A stretch of DNA of 7,188 nt from NCBI GenBank assembly GCA_029239415.1, contig JAQZAY010000189.1:1-7188 (forward strand). Reading direction: 5' to 3'. Source of the stretch: Pseudomonas sp. Its GTDB lineage: Bacteria > Pseudomonadota > Gammaproteobacteria > Pseudomonadales > Pseudomonadaceae. Below the pieces are notes generated by a model. The model was not told the origin of the DNA and made no database searches. It saw only the letters and a list, made by a program, of their open reading frames with translations. This document shows, one piece after another, positions 1 to 7,097 of this stretch (its first letter is position 1; each line of letters starts with the position of its first letter). The position numbers were made by a program, and so were the translations under genes.

Positions 1-19
1 CACCGTGAGACTGTTTCCC

Positions 20-538
20 ATGAGCGAGTTCAATCCGGCGTCGCACGCCGCTTCACCGGGCCAGGCGATCAGCCTGACCATCAATGGCCAGGCCCACCAC
101 CTGCAGGTGCAACCCTGGATCACGCTACTGGACCTGCTGCGCGACCAGCTGGACCTGGTCGGCAGCAAGAAAGGCTGTGACCACGGCCAGTGCGGCGCAT
201 GCACGGTGTTGCGCAACGGCAAACGAGTCAACGCCTGCCTGACCCTGGCGGTGATGTGTGACGGCGACCAGCTGACCACCATCGAAGGGCTGGCCGACGG
301 CGACCAGTTGCATCCGCTGCAAGAAGCGTTCATCCGCCACGACGCCTTCCAGTGCGGCTACTGCACGCCTGGGCAGATCTGCTCGGCCCTGGGCCTGGCC
401 CACGAAGGCAAGGTCCGCACGCGCGCCGAGATCCAGGAGCACATGAGCGGCAACCTGTGCCGCTGCGGCGCCTACAGCAACATCATCGATGCCGTCGCCG
501 AGGCCTTGCCGCTGATCCACGGAGGGCGCGCCTCATGA
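20..538 (+). CDS. paoA: Aldehyde oxidoreductase [2Fe-2S] subunit (PaoA/YagT-like)
   Basis: This is the small iron-sulfur subunit of a xanthine-oxidase-family molybdoenzyme. It carries electrons from the molybdenum site towards FAD. From the ATG at 20 it is 172 residues. An N-terminal plant-ferredoxin-like domain holds Cys53, Cys58, Cys61 and Cys73 ([11 protein letters not shown], then NAC). A C-terminal helical domain holds the second cluster's Cys112, Cys115, Cys147 and Cys149 (QCGYC and CRC). All eight ligands are present. The sequence resembles E. coli PaoA as I recall it, but PaoA has a Tat signal peptide and none is seen here. An in-frame GTG at 5 would add five residues. No in-frame stop lies between the window edge and the ATG, so a start outside the window cannot be excluded. 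A weak GAGA at 7-10 could be the ribosome binding site of the ATG. The stop codon overlaps the next gene's start. Family call is near certain; the aldehyde assignment rests on all three subunits together. Confidence 0.9.
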   Translation: MSEFNPASHAASPGQAISLTINGQAHHLQVQPWITLLDLLRDQLDLVGSKKGCDHGQCGACTVLRNGKRVNACLTLAVMCDGDQLTTIEGLADGDQLHPLQEAFIRHDAFQCGYCTPGQICSALGLAHEGKVRTRAEIQEHMSGNLCRCGAYSNIIDAVAEALPLIHGGRAS

Positions 539-1524
539 TCCCGTTCGCTTACGAGAAACCCACCAGCATCGAGCACGCGGTCCGCTTGGCGGACGCCAAC
601 AGCCGCTACATCGCCGGTGGCACCAACCTGGTCGACCTGATGAAGGAAAACGTCGAGCGCCCCGAGCGACTGGTCGACATCAACGGCCTGGACGCGCTGC
701 GCGGCGTACGTGAGACCGCCGCAGGCGGCGTTTGGGTCGGCGCGCTGGAAAGCAACGCCGACCTGGCCTGGCACCCCCTGATCGAGCAACGCTACCCGCT
801 GCTGTCCCAGGCGATCCTGGCGGGTGCCTCACCCCAGCTGCGCAACATGGCCAGCACCGGCGGCAACCTGCTGCAGCGCACCCGTTGCTACTACTTCTAC
901 GACACCGCCGTGCCGTGCAACAAGCGCGAGCCCGGCACCGGTTGCCCGGCCCGCGACGGTCTGAATCGTGCCCATGCCATCCTCGGCGCCAGCGAAGCCT
1001 GCGTGGCCGTGCACCCGTCCGACATGTGTGTGGCCCTGGCAGCCTTGGAGGCCGTCGTCCATGTCCAGGGTCCCGAAGGCGAGCGGCAGATCGCCTTCGC
1101 CGACTTCCATCGCCTGCCTGGCGATACGCCGCAGTACGACAATCACCTGAAGACAGGTGAGCTGATCACCGGCATCGAGCTGCCGCCGGTGGCCTTCGGC
1201 GGGCACGTCAGCTACGTCAAGGTACGCGACCGCGCGTCCTACGCGTTCGCATTGATCGCCGTGGCCGCTGCCGTGCAAGTAAAGGATGGCATGCTCGAGG
1301 ACGTCCGCGTGGCCCTGGGCGGCGTGGCCCACAAGCCCTGGCGCCAAGCGGCGGCGGAAAGCGCCGTGTGCGGTCAGCCTGCTACTGCGCAGACCTACGC
1401 GGCCCTGGCCGATCAGGTGCTGGCCGGTGCCCAGCCGCTGTCGCAGAACGCCTTCAAGACCGGACTGGCTCGCCGCGCCATCGTCCGCGCACTGACCACC
1501 GCTGCCCAGGGGAGCGCCCAATGA
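535..1524 (+). CDS. paoB: Aldehyde oxidoreductase FAD subunit with [4Fe-4S] cysteines (PaoB/YagS-like)
   Basis: This 329-residue protein is the FAD-binding middle subunit of the molybdoenzyme; it receives electrons from the [2Fe-2S] subunit and passes them to an acceptor. FAD-binding motifs are visible at residues 27-31 (AGGTN) and 107-112 (STGGNL). Between the FAD domain and the C-terminal CO-dehydrogenase-flavoprotein-like domain lies a cysteine-rich insert with Cys118, Cys128, Cys137 and Cys156. This matches the extra [4Fe-4S] cluster known in E. coli PaoB and in the beta subunit of 4-hydroxybenzoyl-CoA reductase; ordinary xanthine dehydrogenase FAD domains lack it. Cys165 is a further cysteine nearby. 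The ATG at 535 overlaps the upstream stop (ATGA) and has a strong GGAGGG at 521-526 with 8-nt spacing. An in-frame upstream ATG at 352 lies inside paoA and is ignored. The stop overlaps paoC, so the three genes are probably translated together. Confidence 0.92.
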   Translation: MIPFAYEKPTSIEHAVRLADANSRYIAGGTNLVDLMKENVERPERLVDINGLDALRGVRETAAGGVWVGALESNADLAWHPLIEQRYPLLSQAILAGASPQLRNMASTGGNLLQRTRCYYFYDTAVPCNKREPGTGCPARDGLNRAHAILGASEACVAVHPSDMCVALAALEAVVHVQGPEGERQIAFADFHRLPGDTPQYDNHLKTGELITGIELPPVAFGGHVSYVKVRDRASYAFALIAVAAAVQVKDGMLEDVRVALGGVAHKPWRQAAAESAVCGQPATAQTYAALADQVLAGAQPLSQNAFKTGLARRAIVRALTTAAQGSAQ

Positions 1525-3728
1525 AACCTGTCGAACTGGCCTGCGGCCGCCCGATGGACCGTGTCGATGGTCCTGCGAAAGTCACCGGCACGGCCCGGTA
1601 TGCCGCCGAATTCCCACAGCAGGGGCTGCTCTATGGCAGCGTCGTCTCCAGCCATGTGGCCCGGGGCCGCGTCAAACACATCGACTGCGAAGCCGCCTTG
1701 AAGGTACCGGGCGTGATCGACGTGCTGCACCACCGTAACCGGCCCCGTCTGGCCGGCGAGGACGAGCAGTACAGCGATGACGACGCCGCCGACGGCTCGC
1801 CGTTCCGTCCGCTGTACAACAGCCGTGTGCTCTACAGTGGCCAACCGCTGGCGCTGGTGGTCGCCGAGAGCCTGGAGCTGGCGCGGTACGCCGGTTCGCT
1901 GATCCGTCTCGAGATCGACGCCGAGGCGCACGAGACGGACCTGCTCTCGGCGCTGGAACGCGCCCATGACGCGCCGGCCGAGCTGCCCAAGGCCCGCGGT
2001 CATTTCGAGCAGGCCTACGCCAGTGCACCGTTCAAAGTGGATGTCACCTATACCACCCCCATCGAACACCACAACCCGATGGAGCCTCATGCCTCCACGG
2101 TGATCTACAAACCTGACGGCAGCCTGGAGGTGCACGACAAGACCCAGGGCACGCAGAACTGCCGCACTTACCTGCATACGGTGTTCGGCATTCCCGAGGA
2201 TAAGCTGCGGGTACTGGCCGCCTACGTGGGCGGTGCTTTCGGCTCCGGGTTGCGACCACAGTACCAGCTGCCCCTGGCTGTGATGGCGGCGTTGCAGCTC
2301 AAGCGCTCGGTACGCGTCGTGTTGACGCGTCAGCAGATGTTCACCTTCGGTTACCGTCCCCGCACACAGCAGCGTCTGCGTTTGGCGGCCGATGCCCAGG
2401 GCCACCTGCAGGCCATCTCCCACGACGCCGTCGGGCAGACCTCGCGCTTCGAAGACTTCTCCGAGCACGTCGTGGAGTGGAGCGGCATGCTCTACCGTTG
2501 CGACAACGTGCGTTTCGGCTACAAGCTGGCACCCCTGGACGTCTACACCCCGCTGGACATGCGCGCACCGGGCGCCGCCCTGGGGCTGATCGGCCTGGAG
2601 TGCGCCATGGACGAGCTGGCCACTGCGGTCGGCATGGACCCGGTCGCGCTGCGGACCATCAACTTCACCGACACCAACGCCAACGAGGGCAAGCCATACA
2701 CCAGCAAGGCCTTGCTGGACTGCTATCGCCAGGGGGCCGAGGCCTTTGGCTGGGACCAGCGTGATCCACGTCCGGCCAGCCGCGTCGAGAACGGCCAGCG
2801 CATCGGCTGGGGCATGGCTGGCGGCGTGTGGGAAGCCATGCAGATGAAAGCCAGCGCCAAGGCGTGCCTGGACCTGGACGGCCACCTGACGGTCAGCAGC
2901 GCCACCACCGACATCGGCACCGGCACCTACACCGTGATGACCCAGATCGCTGCCGACGCCATGGGCCTGGCGCCGGAGCAGGTCACCTTCAAGCTGGGCG
3001 ATTCCTCATTGCCGACCGCGCCCCTGCAGGGCGGGTCGTTCACCGTCTCGTCGGTCGGTTCGGCGGTGCGCCAGGTGTGCGAAGTGCTGCGCGCCAAGCT
3101 CATCCAGGCGGTGCGCGACCAGCATCCGGAACTGGACGGATTCGGTGTCGAGGCGTTCGTCATCGACGGCCCGCAGGTGTGCGTGGGCGAGCATCGCTTC
3201 GCCTTGACCGAAGTCCTTCGCCAGATGCCGGAAGACGCCCGCGAGGCACTGATCGACAGCGAGCCTAGTGCACGCCGCGAAGGCTTCTCCACGGCGAGCC
3301 ATTCGGCAGTCTTCGTCGAAGTGCAGATCGATGAAGACCTCGGCACGATCCGCGTCACACGGGTGGTCAGCGCCATCGCCGCCGGACGGGTGATCAACCC
3401 CAAGACCGCGCGCAGCCAGATCCTGGGCGGCGTGGTATGGGGCCTGGGCATGGCCTTGCAGGAAGAGACGCACACCGACCACGCGCTGGGCCGGTACATG
3501 AACCACAACCTGGCCGAGTACCATATCCCGGTGAATGCCGACATTGGCGAGATCGAGGTGATCTTCGTCGATGAACCGGACGAGATCGTCAACGCGCTGG
3601 GGTCCAAGGGGGTTGGTGAAATCGGCATCGTTGGTGTCGCTGCTGCAGTGGCCAACGCCATCTGTCATGCAACCGGCAAGCGGTTGCGCGACTTCCCGCT
3701 GACCCTGGACAAGGTGCTGGAAGGGTAG
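1521..3728 (+). CDS. paoC: Aldehyde oxidoreductase molybdenum-binding subunit (PaoC/YagR-like)
   Basis: This 735-residue protein is the catalytic subunit, hydroxylating aldehydes to carboxylic acids with water as oxygen donor. Its length is close to that of E. coli PaoC. An N-terminal hammerhead domain spans about residues 17-135, followed by two molybdopterin-binding domains. Visible motifs are GGAFGSG at 237-243 (cofactor contact), MRAPG at 347-351, [16 protein letters not shown] at 464-479, [12 protein letters not shown] at 504-515 and KGVGEIG at 696-702. Glu700 in the last motif is the expected catalytic base by family analogy. PaoC-type enzymes use molybdopterin cytosine dinucleotide and accept a broad range of aldehydes, including aromatic ones; the actual substrate here is not readable from the sequence. 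The ATG at 1521 overlaps the paoB stop and has AGGGGAG at 1508-1514. It ends with TAG 49 bases before the convergent receptor gene, and no PaoD/XdhC-like chaperone gene follows. Confidence 0.92.
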   Translation: MKPVELACGRPMDRVDGPAKVTGTARYAAEFPQQGLLYGSVVSSHVARGRVKHIDCEAALKVPGVIDVLHHRNRPRLAGEDEQYSDDDAADGSPFRPLYNSRVLYSGQPLALVVAESLELARYAGSLIRLEIDAEAHETDLLSALERAHDAPAELPKARGHFEQAYASAPFKVDVTYTTPIEHHNPMEPHASTVIYKPDGSLEVHDKTQGTQNCRTYLHTVFGIPEDKLRVLAAYVGGAFGSGLRPQYQLPLAVMAALQLKRSVRVVLTRQQMFTFGYRPRTQQRLRLAADAQGHLQAISHDAVGQTSRFEDFSEHVVEWSGMLYRCDNVRFGYKLAPLDVYTPLDMRAPGAALGLIGLECAMDELATAVGMDPVALRTINFTDTNANEGKPYTSKALLDCYRQGAEAFGWDQRDPRPASRVENGQRIGWGMAGGVWEAMQMKASAKACLDLDGHLTVSSATTDIGTGTYTVMTQIAADAMGLAPEQVTFKLGDSSLPTAPLQGGSFTVSSVGSAVRQVCEVLRAKLIQAVRDQHPELDGFGVEAFVIDGPQVCVGEHRFALTEVLRQMPEDAREALIDSEPSARREGFSTASHSAVFVEVQIDEDLGTIRVTRVVSAIAAGRVINPKTARSQILGGVVWGLGMALQEETHTDHALGRYMNHNLAEYHIPVNADIGEIEVIFVDEPDEIVNALGSKGVGEIGIVGVAAAVANAICHATGKRLRDFPLTLDKVLEG

Positions 3729-3738
3729 TCGCGAACCC

Positions 3739-3774
3739 GCGGGGCGCTCGGCAGGTCATCGCCGCTGCGCCCGC
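3739..3774. terminator. Candidate bidirectional terminator hairpin between convergent genes
   Basis: GCGGGGCGC at 3739-3747 pairs with GCGCCCGC at 3767-3774, with one bulged G. An inner CGGC (3749-3752) pairs with GCCG (3761-3764) around an 8-nt loop. The hairpin fills the 49-base gap between the paoC stop and the receptor stop, where a shared terminator is expected. It has no clear T-tract on either side, so it is not a textbook intrinsic terminator and may act only as a 3'-end stem. Confidence 0.45.
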
Positions 3775-3777
3775 TCT

Positions 3778-5904
3778 TCAGAACTGGTAGGCCACCCCTG
3801 CGCTGGCATACCACGAACGCCCCGGCGCCGCCTCGTAGTAGCGGCCATTGCCGTCACCCACGATCACCGACCCGACGTACTGACGGTCCAACAGGTTGTC
3901 CAGGCGCACCGTCTGATGGAAGGCCCAGGGGCCGACCTGCTGATCCAGCCTCATCCGGCCGTTGAACACCGTGTAGCCTGGCGCTGCGCGCTCGGTGTTG
4001 CTGTCCTCGACGAAGACCCGGCTGCGGTACTGGCCTTCCATCCCCAGGCTCACGCCCGACCTCGGCTTCCAGACCAGTTCGCCGAACAGGCTGCTGCGCG
4101 GTACGCCAGGCAGCCGGTTGCCGCGCTCGATCCGGCTGCTGCCGGTGAGCACGTCGTCCTGGTAGGTGGCCTGCAACAGGGTATAGGCCAGGTGCGCCTG
4201 CCACTGTGCAGTCACATCGCTCTGCACGCTGAGTTCCAGACCCCGGCGCAGGGTCTTGCCGGCGTTCTGGTAGCTGGTACGACCCTCCTGCGCGCTGTCG
4301 ACCACGACCTCGTCCTGGGTTCGGATCTCGAACAGCGCCGCGTTGATCCGTGTGGCCGCGCCCAGCCGCGCCTTGAGCCCGGCTTCGTATTGCAGGCTGG
4401 TGGCTGGCTGCAGATCGAAGTTGAAGCCTTCGACTTGGCCGGGTGCATAGGCCATCTCCGCCTGGGTCGGCGTCTCGAAGGCCGAACCGACGCTGAGGTA
4501 GCCGTGCAAGTCCGGCGTGAAGGCATACAGCACCGACAGCGAGGGCGTCGCCCGCTGGTAGCGGCGCGAGCCGCTGGCATCGCCATTGGCCAGGTAGTGA
4601 TCGGCCACGTCCATGTCCAGGCTGCTGTAGCGAACCCCGGCTTCCAGCGTCCAGCGCTGCCAGTCCCAATGGGCTTGCAGGTACGGGTCGAGGCGGGTGG
4701 CGGTGTCCACCTCGTCGCGGCGCAGCGCGCCCTTGAGGCCCAGGGTGGTGCCGACGAAGTTCTGGTAGCCGCGGCGGTCGTCCTGACTGCGGTCGTAGTC
4801 CAGGCCGGCGGTGACGGTCAGGGCGCCAGGCGCCGTCGTGATCGGCTGGATCCAGCGCAGCGTGCCGCCGTGGTAGGCCCGGTCGAAGTCCACCACGCCA
4901 CCGCCACGTCGGTTGGCCGCCGCGGTCGGGGGGATCGACAGGTACTGGACCACCTGGCGCTGGCCGCTGTACAGGTTGACCTGCACGGTGGCGTCGCCGA
5001 TGTAGCGCTCGTAGTTGAGGCCCACTTGCCGTTGGTCGATGCTCTTGCGCGTGTCGTAGCGACGCGCAGGGTCGGCGACCGAACGTGGATCGCGTCGGTA
5101 GCCGGCCCAGCTCTGCCCCAGGGGGTCCTGGGTACCGTGCTGTTCGAGGCTGCTGAAGATCAGCGCCACGCGGCTGTCGGCATCCGGCTTGAAATGCGTC
5201 TTGGCGAAGGTCTGGTCACGGCGTGCGGCACTGTGGTCACGGTAGCCGTCGGTGTCCATGCGCGAAGCGTCGAGCAGGAACCCAGCCTGCTCGCTGCCGC
5301 CTTCGGCCTGCACGTGCTGCTTGGCGAACCCGTCGCTGCCGATCAAGGTCTCGGCACCGAGGGTGCCGGGGCCTGTACCGTCGCGGGAGAACATCTGGAT
5401 CACGCCGCCAGCGTTGCTGCCGTACAGGGTCGAGGCCGGACCGCGCAGGACTTCGATGCGCTCGGCCACATCCAGGTTGAGCGACGAGGCTTGCCCTTGG
5501 CCATCAGGGGTGCTGGCCGGGATACCGTCGCTGATCAGCTTCAGTCCGCGAATGCCGAAGGCCGAACGCGCGCCGTAGCCGCGCGAGGAGATCTGCAGGT
5601 CCTGGGCGTAGTTCTGCCGGTTCTGCACCACCAGTCCCGGTACACGCGCCAGGGCTTCGGACAGGTTGACGCCCAGTTGCCCGTCGGCGAACTGGGCGCG
5701 CTCCACGGTATCGACCGAGAACGGCAGGTCGAAACTGCCGGCCGGCGCGGCACTGCCGGTCACCACCAGCGGTTCCAGTTCGCTGACCGGTGCTGCCTGG
5801 GCCTGGAGGCAGCTCGCCAGGCTGCACAGCAGCAGGGAAGACCAGGGCAGGGGGCTGGACGGGACTGCACGGAGAGGCGCTACGGCCAATGCAGGTGCAC
5901 TCAA
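3778..5904 (-). CDS. pqqU: TonB-dependent outer-membrane receptor, PQQ importer PqqU (YncD) family
   Basis: This is an outer-membrane beta-barrel receptor that imports its ligand using TonB energy. From the TTG at 5904-5902 it is 708 residues. A signal peptide spans about 1-37 (cleavage near AQA), a TonB box EPLVVTG lies at 44-50, the plug domain covers about 56-172 and the barrel fills the rest, ending in the aromatic residue Phe708. Many segments match E. coli YncD as I remember it: VPGLVVQNRQNYAQDLQ and DGIPASTPDGQGQ in the plug, the GRTSYQNAGKTLRRG loop region, and DNLLDRQYVGSVIV near the end. E. coli YncD has been characterised as the PQQ receptor PqqU; ligand identity here is inferred from that. 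No ATG is available: the in-frame ATG at 6129 lies deep inside ridA and would place 75 unrelated residues before the signal peptide. The alternatives are TTG at 5904 (overlapping the ridA stop) or TTG at 5889; neither has ideal Shine-Dalgarno spacing. The gene is probably cotranscribed with ridA. Confidence 0.88.
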   Translation of the reverse strand: MSAPALAVAPLRAVPSSPLPWSSLLLCSLASCLQAQAAPVSELEPLVVTGSAAPAGSFDLPFSVDTVERAQFADGQLGVNLSEALARVPGLVVQNRQNYAQDLQISSRGYGARSAFGIRGLKLISDGIPASTPDGQGQASSLNLDVAERIEVLRGPASTLYGSNAGGVIQMFSRDGTGPGTLGAETLIGSDGFAKQHVQAEGGSEQAGFLLDASRMDTDGYRDHSAARRDQTFAKTHFKPDADSRVALIFSSLEQHGTQDPLGQSWAGYRRDPRSVADPARRYDTRKSIDQRQVGLNYERYIGDATVQVNLYSGQRQVVQYLSIPPTAAANRRGGGVVDFDRAYHGGTLRWIQPITTAPGALTVTAGLDYDRSQDDRRGYQNFVGTTLGLKGALRRDEVDTATRLDPYLQAHWDWQRWTLEAGVRYSSLDMDVADHYLANGDASGSRRYQRATPSLSVLYAFTPDLHGYLSVGSAFETPTQAEMAYAPGQVEGFNFDLQPATSLQYEAGLKARLGAATRINAALFEIRTQDEVVVDSAQEGRTSYQNAGKTLRRGLELSVQSDVTAQWQAHLAYTLLQATYQDDVLTGSSRIERGNRLPGVPRSSLFGELVWKPRSGVSLGMEGQYRSRVFVEDSNTERAAPGYTVFNGRMRLDQQVGPWAFHQTVRLDNLLDRQYVGSVIVGDGNGRYYEAAPGRSWYASAGVAYQF
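5755..5775 (-). other. TonB box of the receptor
   Basis: These bases encode EPLVVTG, a typical TonB-box heptad located shortly after the predicted signal peptide cleavage site and just before the plug domain. It is the segment that would contact TonB in the periplasm. Confidence 0.75.
5794..5904 (-). other. Signal peptide of the TonB-dependent receptor
   Basis: Residues 1-37 from the TTG at 5904 contain one arginine (Arg12) and a hydrophobic core, LPWSSLLLCSLASCLQAQA, ending in an AQA-type signal peptidase I site just before the TonB-box region. The core also contains LASC (Cys32), which formally fits a lipobox. Cleavage at AQA is the expected reading for a TonB-dependent receptor. Confidence 0.65.
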
Positions 5905-6275
5905 CCCTTGGCCGCCATGGCCGTGACTTCGACGCGCATGCCCGGTACGGCCAGCGCGGCGACACCCACGGCCGCACGGACTGGCCAGGGCTTCTTGAAG
6001 AATCGCTGGTAGACCTCGTTGAAGGCGGCGCGGTCGGCCATGTCGGTGAGGTAGATGGTCAGGTGCAGCACGCGGCCCAGCGAGCTGCCAGCCCCTTCCA
6101 GGGCGTCCTTCAACGCTTGCAGGGTGCACTCGCTCTGGGCGGTGATGCTGCCCAGCTCGAGGCTGCCGTCGGCGCGTGTCGGGATCTGGGTGGTCACCAG
6201 CAGGTCGCCGAAGCCGGCCACGTCGGAGGAAATGGATTCAGGGTCGGCATCGGGCTTGAACGTGAGGTTGGCCAT
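5901..6275 (-). CDS. RidA/YjgF/UK114-family protein (probable imine/enamine deaminase)
   Basis: This 124-residue protein has the usual RidA length and fold signature. Canonical RidA hydrolyses reactive enamine/imine intermediates such as 2-aminoacrylate in the cytoplasm. Arg100 in PVRAAVGV aligns by eye with the substrate-binding Arg105 of E. coli RidA, and Glu116 in MRVEV aligns with Glu120. The N-terminal GPY motif of canonical RidA is not recognisable (SSDVAGFGDLLVTTQIP here), so this may be one of the divergent Rid subfamilies with another substrate. I therefore give no gene symbol. The start is the second of two close ATGs (6275-6273): AAGGA lies 6 nt upstream of it but abuts the first ATG. 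Its TGA overlaps the TTG proposed as the start of the downstream receptor, suggesting coupled translation. Confidence 0.9.
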   Translation of the reverse strand: MANLTFKPDADPESISSDVAGFGDLLVTTQIPTRADGSLELGSITAQSECTLQALKDALEGAGSSLGRVLHLTIYLTDMADRAAFNEVYQRFFKKPWPVRAAVGVAALAVPGMRVEVTAMAAKG

Positions 6276-6281
6276 GGGCAT

Positions 6282-6286
6282 TCCTT
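6282..6286 (-). promoter_or_regulatory. Ribosome binding site deciding the RidA start
   Basis: AAGGA on the minus strand ends 6 nt before the ATG at 6275-6273. The earlier in-frame ATG (6281-6279) directly abuts this motif, so translation should begin at MANLTF rather than MPMANLTF. Confidence 0.7.
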
Positions 6287-6312
6287 GTGCGTGGGGTAGA
6301 AAAGGACAGCGC

Positions 6313-6341
6313 AGCCTACGCGAGCGCAAGGATGGGGTCGA
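6313..6341 (-). promoter_or_regulatory. Candidate sigma70-type promoter for ridA-pqqU
   Basis: On the minus strand TCGACC (6341-6336, four of six matches to TTGACA) and TAGGCT (6318-6313, a -10 form often seen in Pseudomonas) are 17 nt apart. Transcription would start near 6306, giving a leader of about 30 nt before the ridA ATG. It is a by-eye match with a weak -35. Confidence 0.35.
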
Positions 6342-6377
6342 GCAGGGAAGCATGGCCCTTCGCCAGAGAGGGCGCTG

Positions 6378-6414
6378 GCGGGGTGGGCCGGGCGAGACGA
6401 GCGCGGCCACCCGC
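6378..6414 (-). terminator. Candidate GC-rich terminator hairpin downstream of the PEBP gene
   Basis: GCGGGGTGGGCC (6378-6389) pairs with GGCCACCCGC (6405-6414) with two bulged Gs and a 15-nt loop, 23 nt past the PEBP gene's stop. A second perfect stem, CGCCAG (6361-6366) with CTGGCG (6375-6380), overlaps it slightly and would compete. No T-tract follows, so termination activity is uncertain. The rest of the 162-base gap to ridA holds only the ridA promoter candidate and ribosome binding site. Confidence 0.35.
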
Positions 6415-6437
6415 TGAGCCCATGAGCTGTCTGGCGC

Positions 6438-6989
6438 TTACTGGCCGTAGGTGCCCACCAGGGTCTGCGCCCCCAGTGCATGGCCCTTGAGTGCCTTCAT
6501 CAAGCCCTCCCGGTCCAGGCCGGAAGGTAGCTGTGTTGGCGGCAGGTCGGTGGCGATCAGCGTCAGCACGTAGTGGTGCGGGTTGTCGTCCTGGGGTGGG
6601 CACGGGCCTTTGTAGGTTTCGGCGCCGGTGGAGTTGCGGCCGACGGTCAACCAGCTCGAGCGAAACCGCGCCGCGCCGGCATCCAGCTTGCGCATGTTTG
6701 CGTCGATGTTGTACGCCACCCAGTGGACGACCCCCAGGCCCTTGTTGCCGTCGGGGTCGACCATCACCAAGGCGACCGAGCGTGTGCCCTCGGGCAGGTC
6801 GTACCAGCGGACGGAGGGCGACCAGTCCTTGCCGCCGTCGCCGCACGACGGCCCCCTGCCCACCAACTCCAGGGGCAGCGCCTTGCCGCTGTCGAACGAA
6901 TCGGACTTGATGTTCAGCGAATCGGCATGAACGAGAGGGCTGATAGCGAGGGTCAAGGCGATCACACATGACTGCAGGAGTGGTTTCAT
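6438..6989 (-). CDS. Secreted PEBP-family protein (YbhB/YbcL, Raf-kinase-inhibitor-like)
   Basis: This 183-residue protein belongs to the phosphatidylethanolamine-binding protein family, whose bacterial members have a small conserved anion-binding pocket and mostly unknown physiological roles. A signal peptide of 22 residues (MKPLLQ, hydrophobic stretch, cleavage after VHA) predicts a periplasmic location, as in YbcL rather than cytoplasmic YbhB. Family motifs are DPDG at 78-81, VVHWVAYNI at 87-95, GPCPP at 128-132 and HHYVLTLIATDLP at 138-150. Cys49 and Cys130 are the only cysteines in the mature protein and could form a disulfide. The ATG at 6989 was chosen because it begins the signal peptide; GGAG (7004-7001) lies 11 nt upstream, slightly long spacing. 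It appears monocistronic and its function cannot be stated from the sequence. Confidence 0.88.
   Translation of the reverse strand: MKPLLQSCVIALTLAISPLVHADSLNIKSDSFDSGKALPLELVGRGPSCGDGGKDWSPSVRWYDLPEGTRSVALVMVDPDGNKGLGVVHWVAYNIDANMRKLDAGAARFRSSWLTVGRNSTGAETYKGPCPPQDDNPHHYVLTLIATDLPPTQLPSGLDREGLMKALKGHALGAQTLVGTYGQ
6924..6989 (-). other. Signal peptide of the PEBP-family protein
   Basis: Residues 1-22 show a lysine near the N terminus, a hydrophobic core (CVIALTLAISPLV) and a small-residue cleavage site (VHA before Asp23), typical of Sec export with signal peptidase I cleavage. Confidence 0.8.
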
Positions 6990-7019
6990 GAAGGCGACAT
7001 CTCCGATGACGATCGTAGG

Positions 7020-7046
7020 GCGGACAGGCTGCACGTGCCTGCCCCC
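7020..7046. repeat. Imperfect inverted repeat in the leader of the PEBP gene
   Basis: CAGGC (7025-7029) and GCCTG (7037-7041) form a stem around a 7-nt loop, with extra pairing of flanking G and C bases. Inside lies GCACGTGC (7031-7038), a perfect 8-bp palindrome. It sits 31-57 bases upstream of the PEBP start, so it could be an operator or an mRNA leader stem-loop. No regulator is identified. Confidence 0.4.
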
Positions 7047-7097
7047 GTTTCTCATACGGTAGACAGTTTTCGTGCCGTCCGCCGTCCGTCCTAGGTT

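Noticed and set aside
352..534. Extending paoB upstream to the ATG at 352
   Set aside because: The extra 61 codons lie within paoA in another frame and are not flavoprotein-like, while the ATG at 535 has a strong ribosome binding site.
829..1521. A 230-codon open frame on the - strand, opposite paoB
   Set aside because: Antisense shadow of the FAD subunit gene, with composition expected from reverse-reading GC-rich codons.
1413..2885. A 490-codon open frame on the - strand, opposite paoC
   Set aside because: Antisense shadow of a clearly recognised molybdenum subunit, with no family motif in its translation.
3916..6012. A 698-codon open frame on the + strand, opposite the TonB-dependent receptor
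   Set aside because: It lies antisense to a well-supported receptor gene. High GC with few stops in the opposite frame produces such shadows, and the translation shows no recognisable domain.
5905..6129. Extending the receptor upstream to the in-frame ATG at 6129
   Set aside because: This would add 75 residues translated from within ridA in another frame and bury the signal peptide.
6276..6281. Starting the RidA protein two codons earlier at the ATG at 6281
   Set aside because: That ATG directly abuts the AAGGA motif, leaving no spacing for the ribosome; the next ATG has the expected 6 nt.
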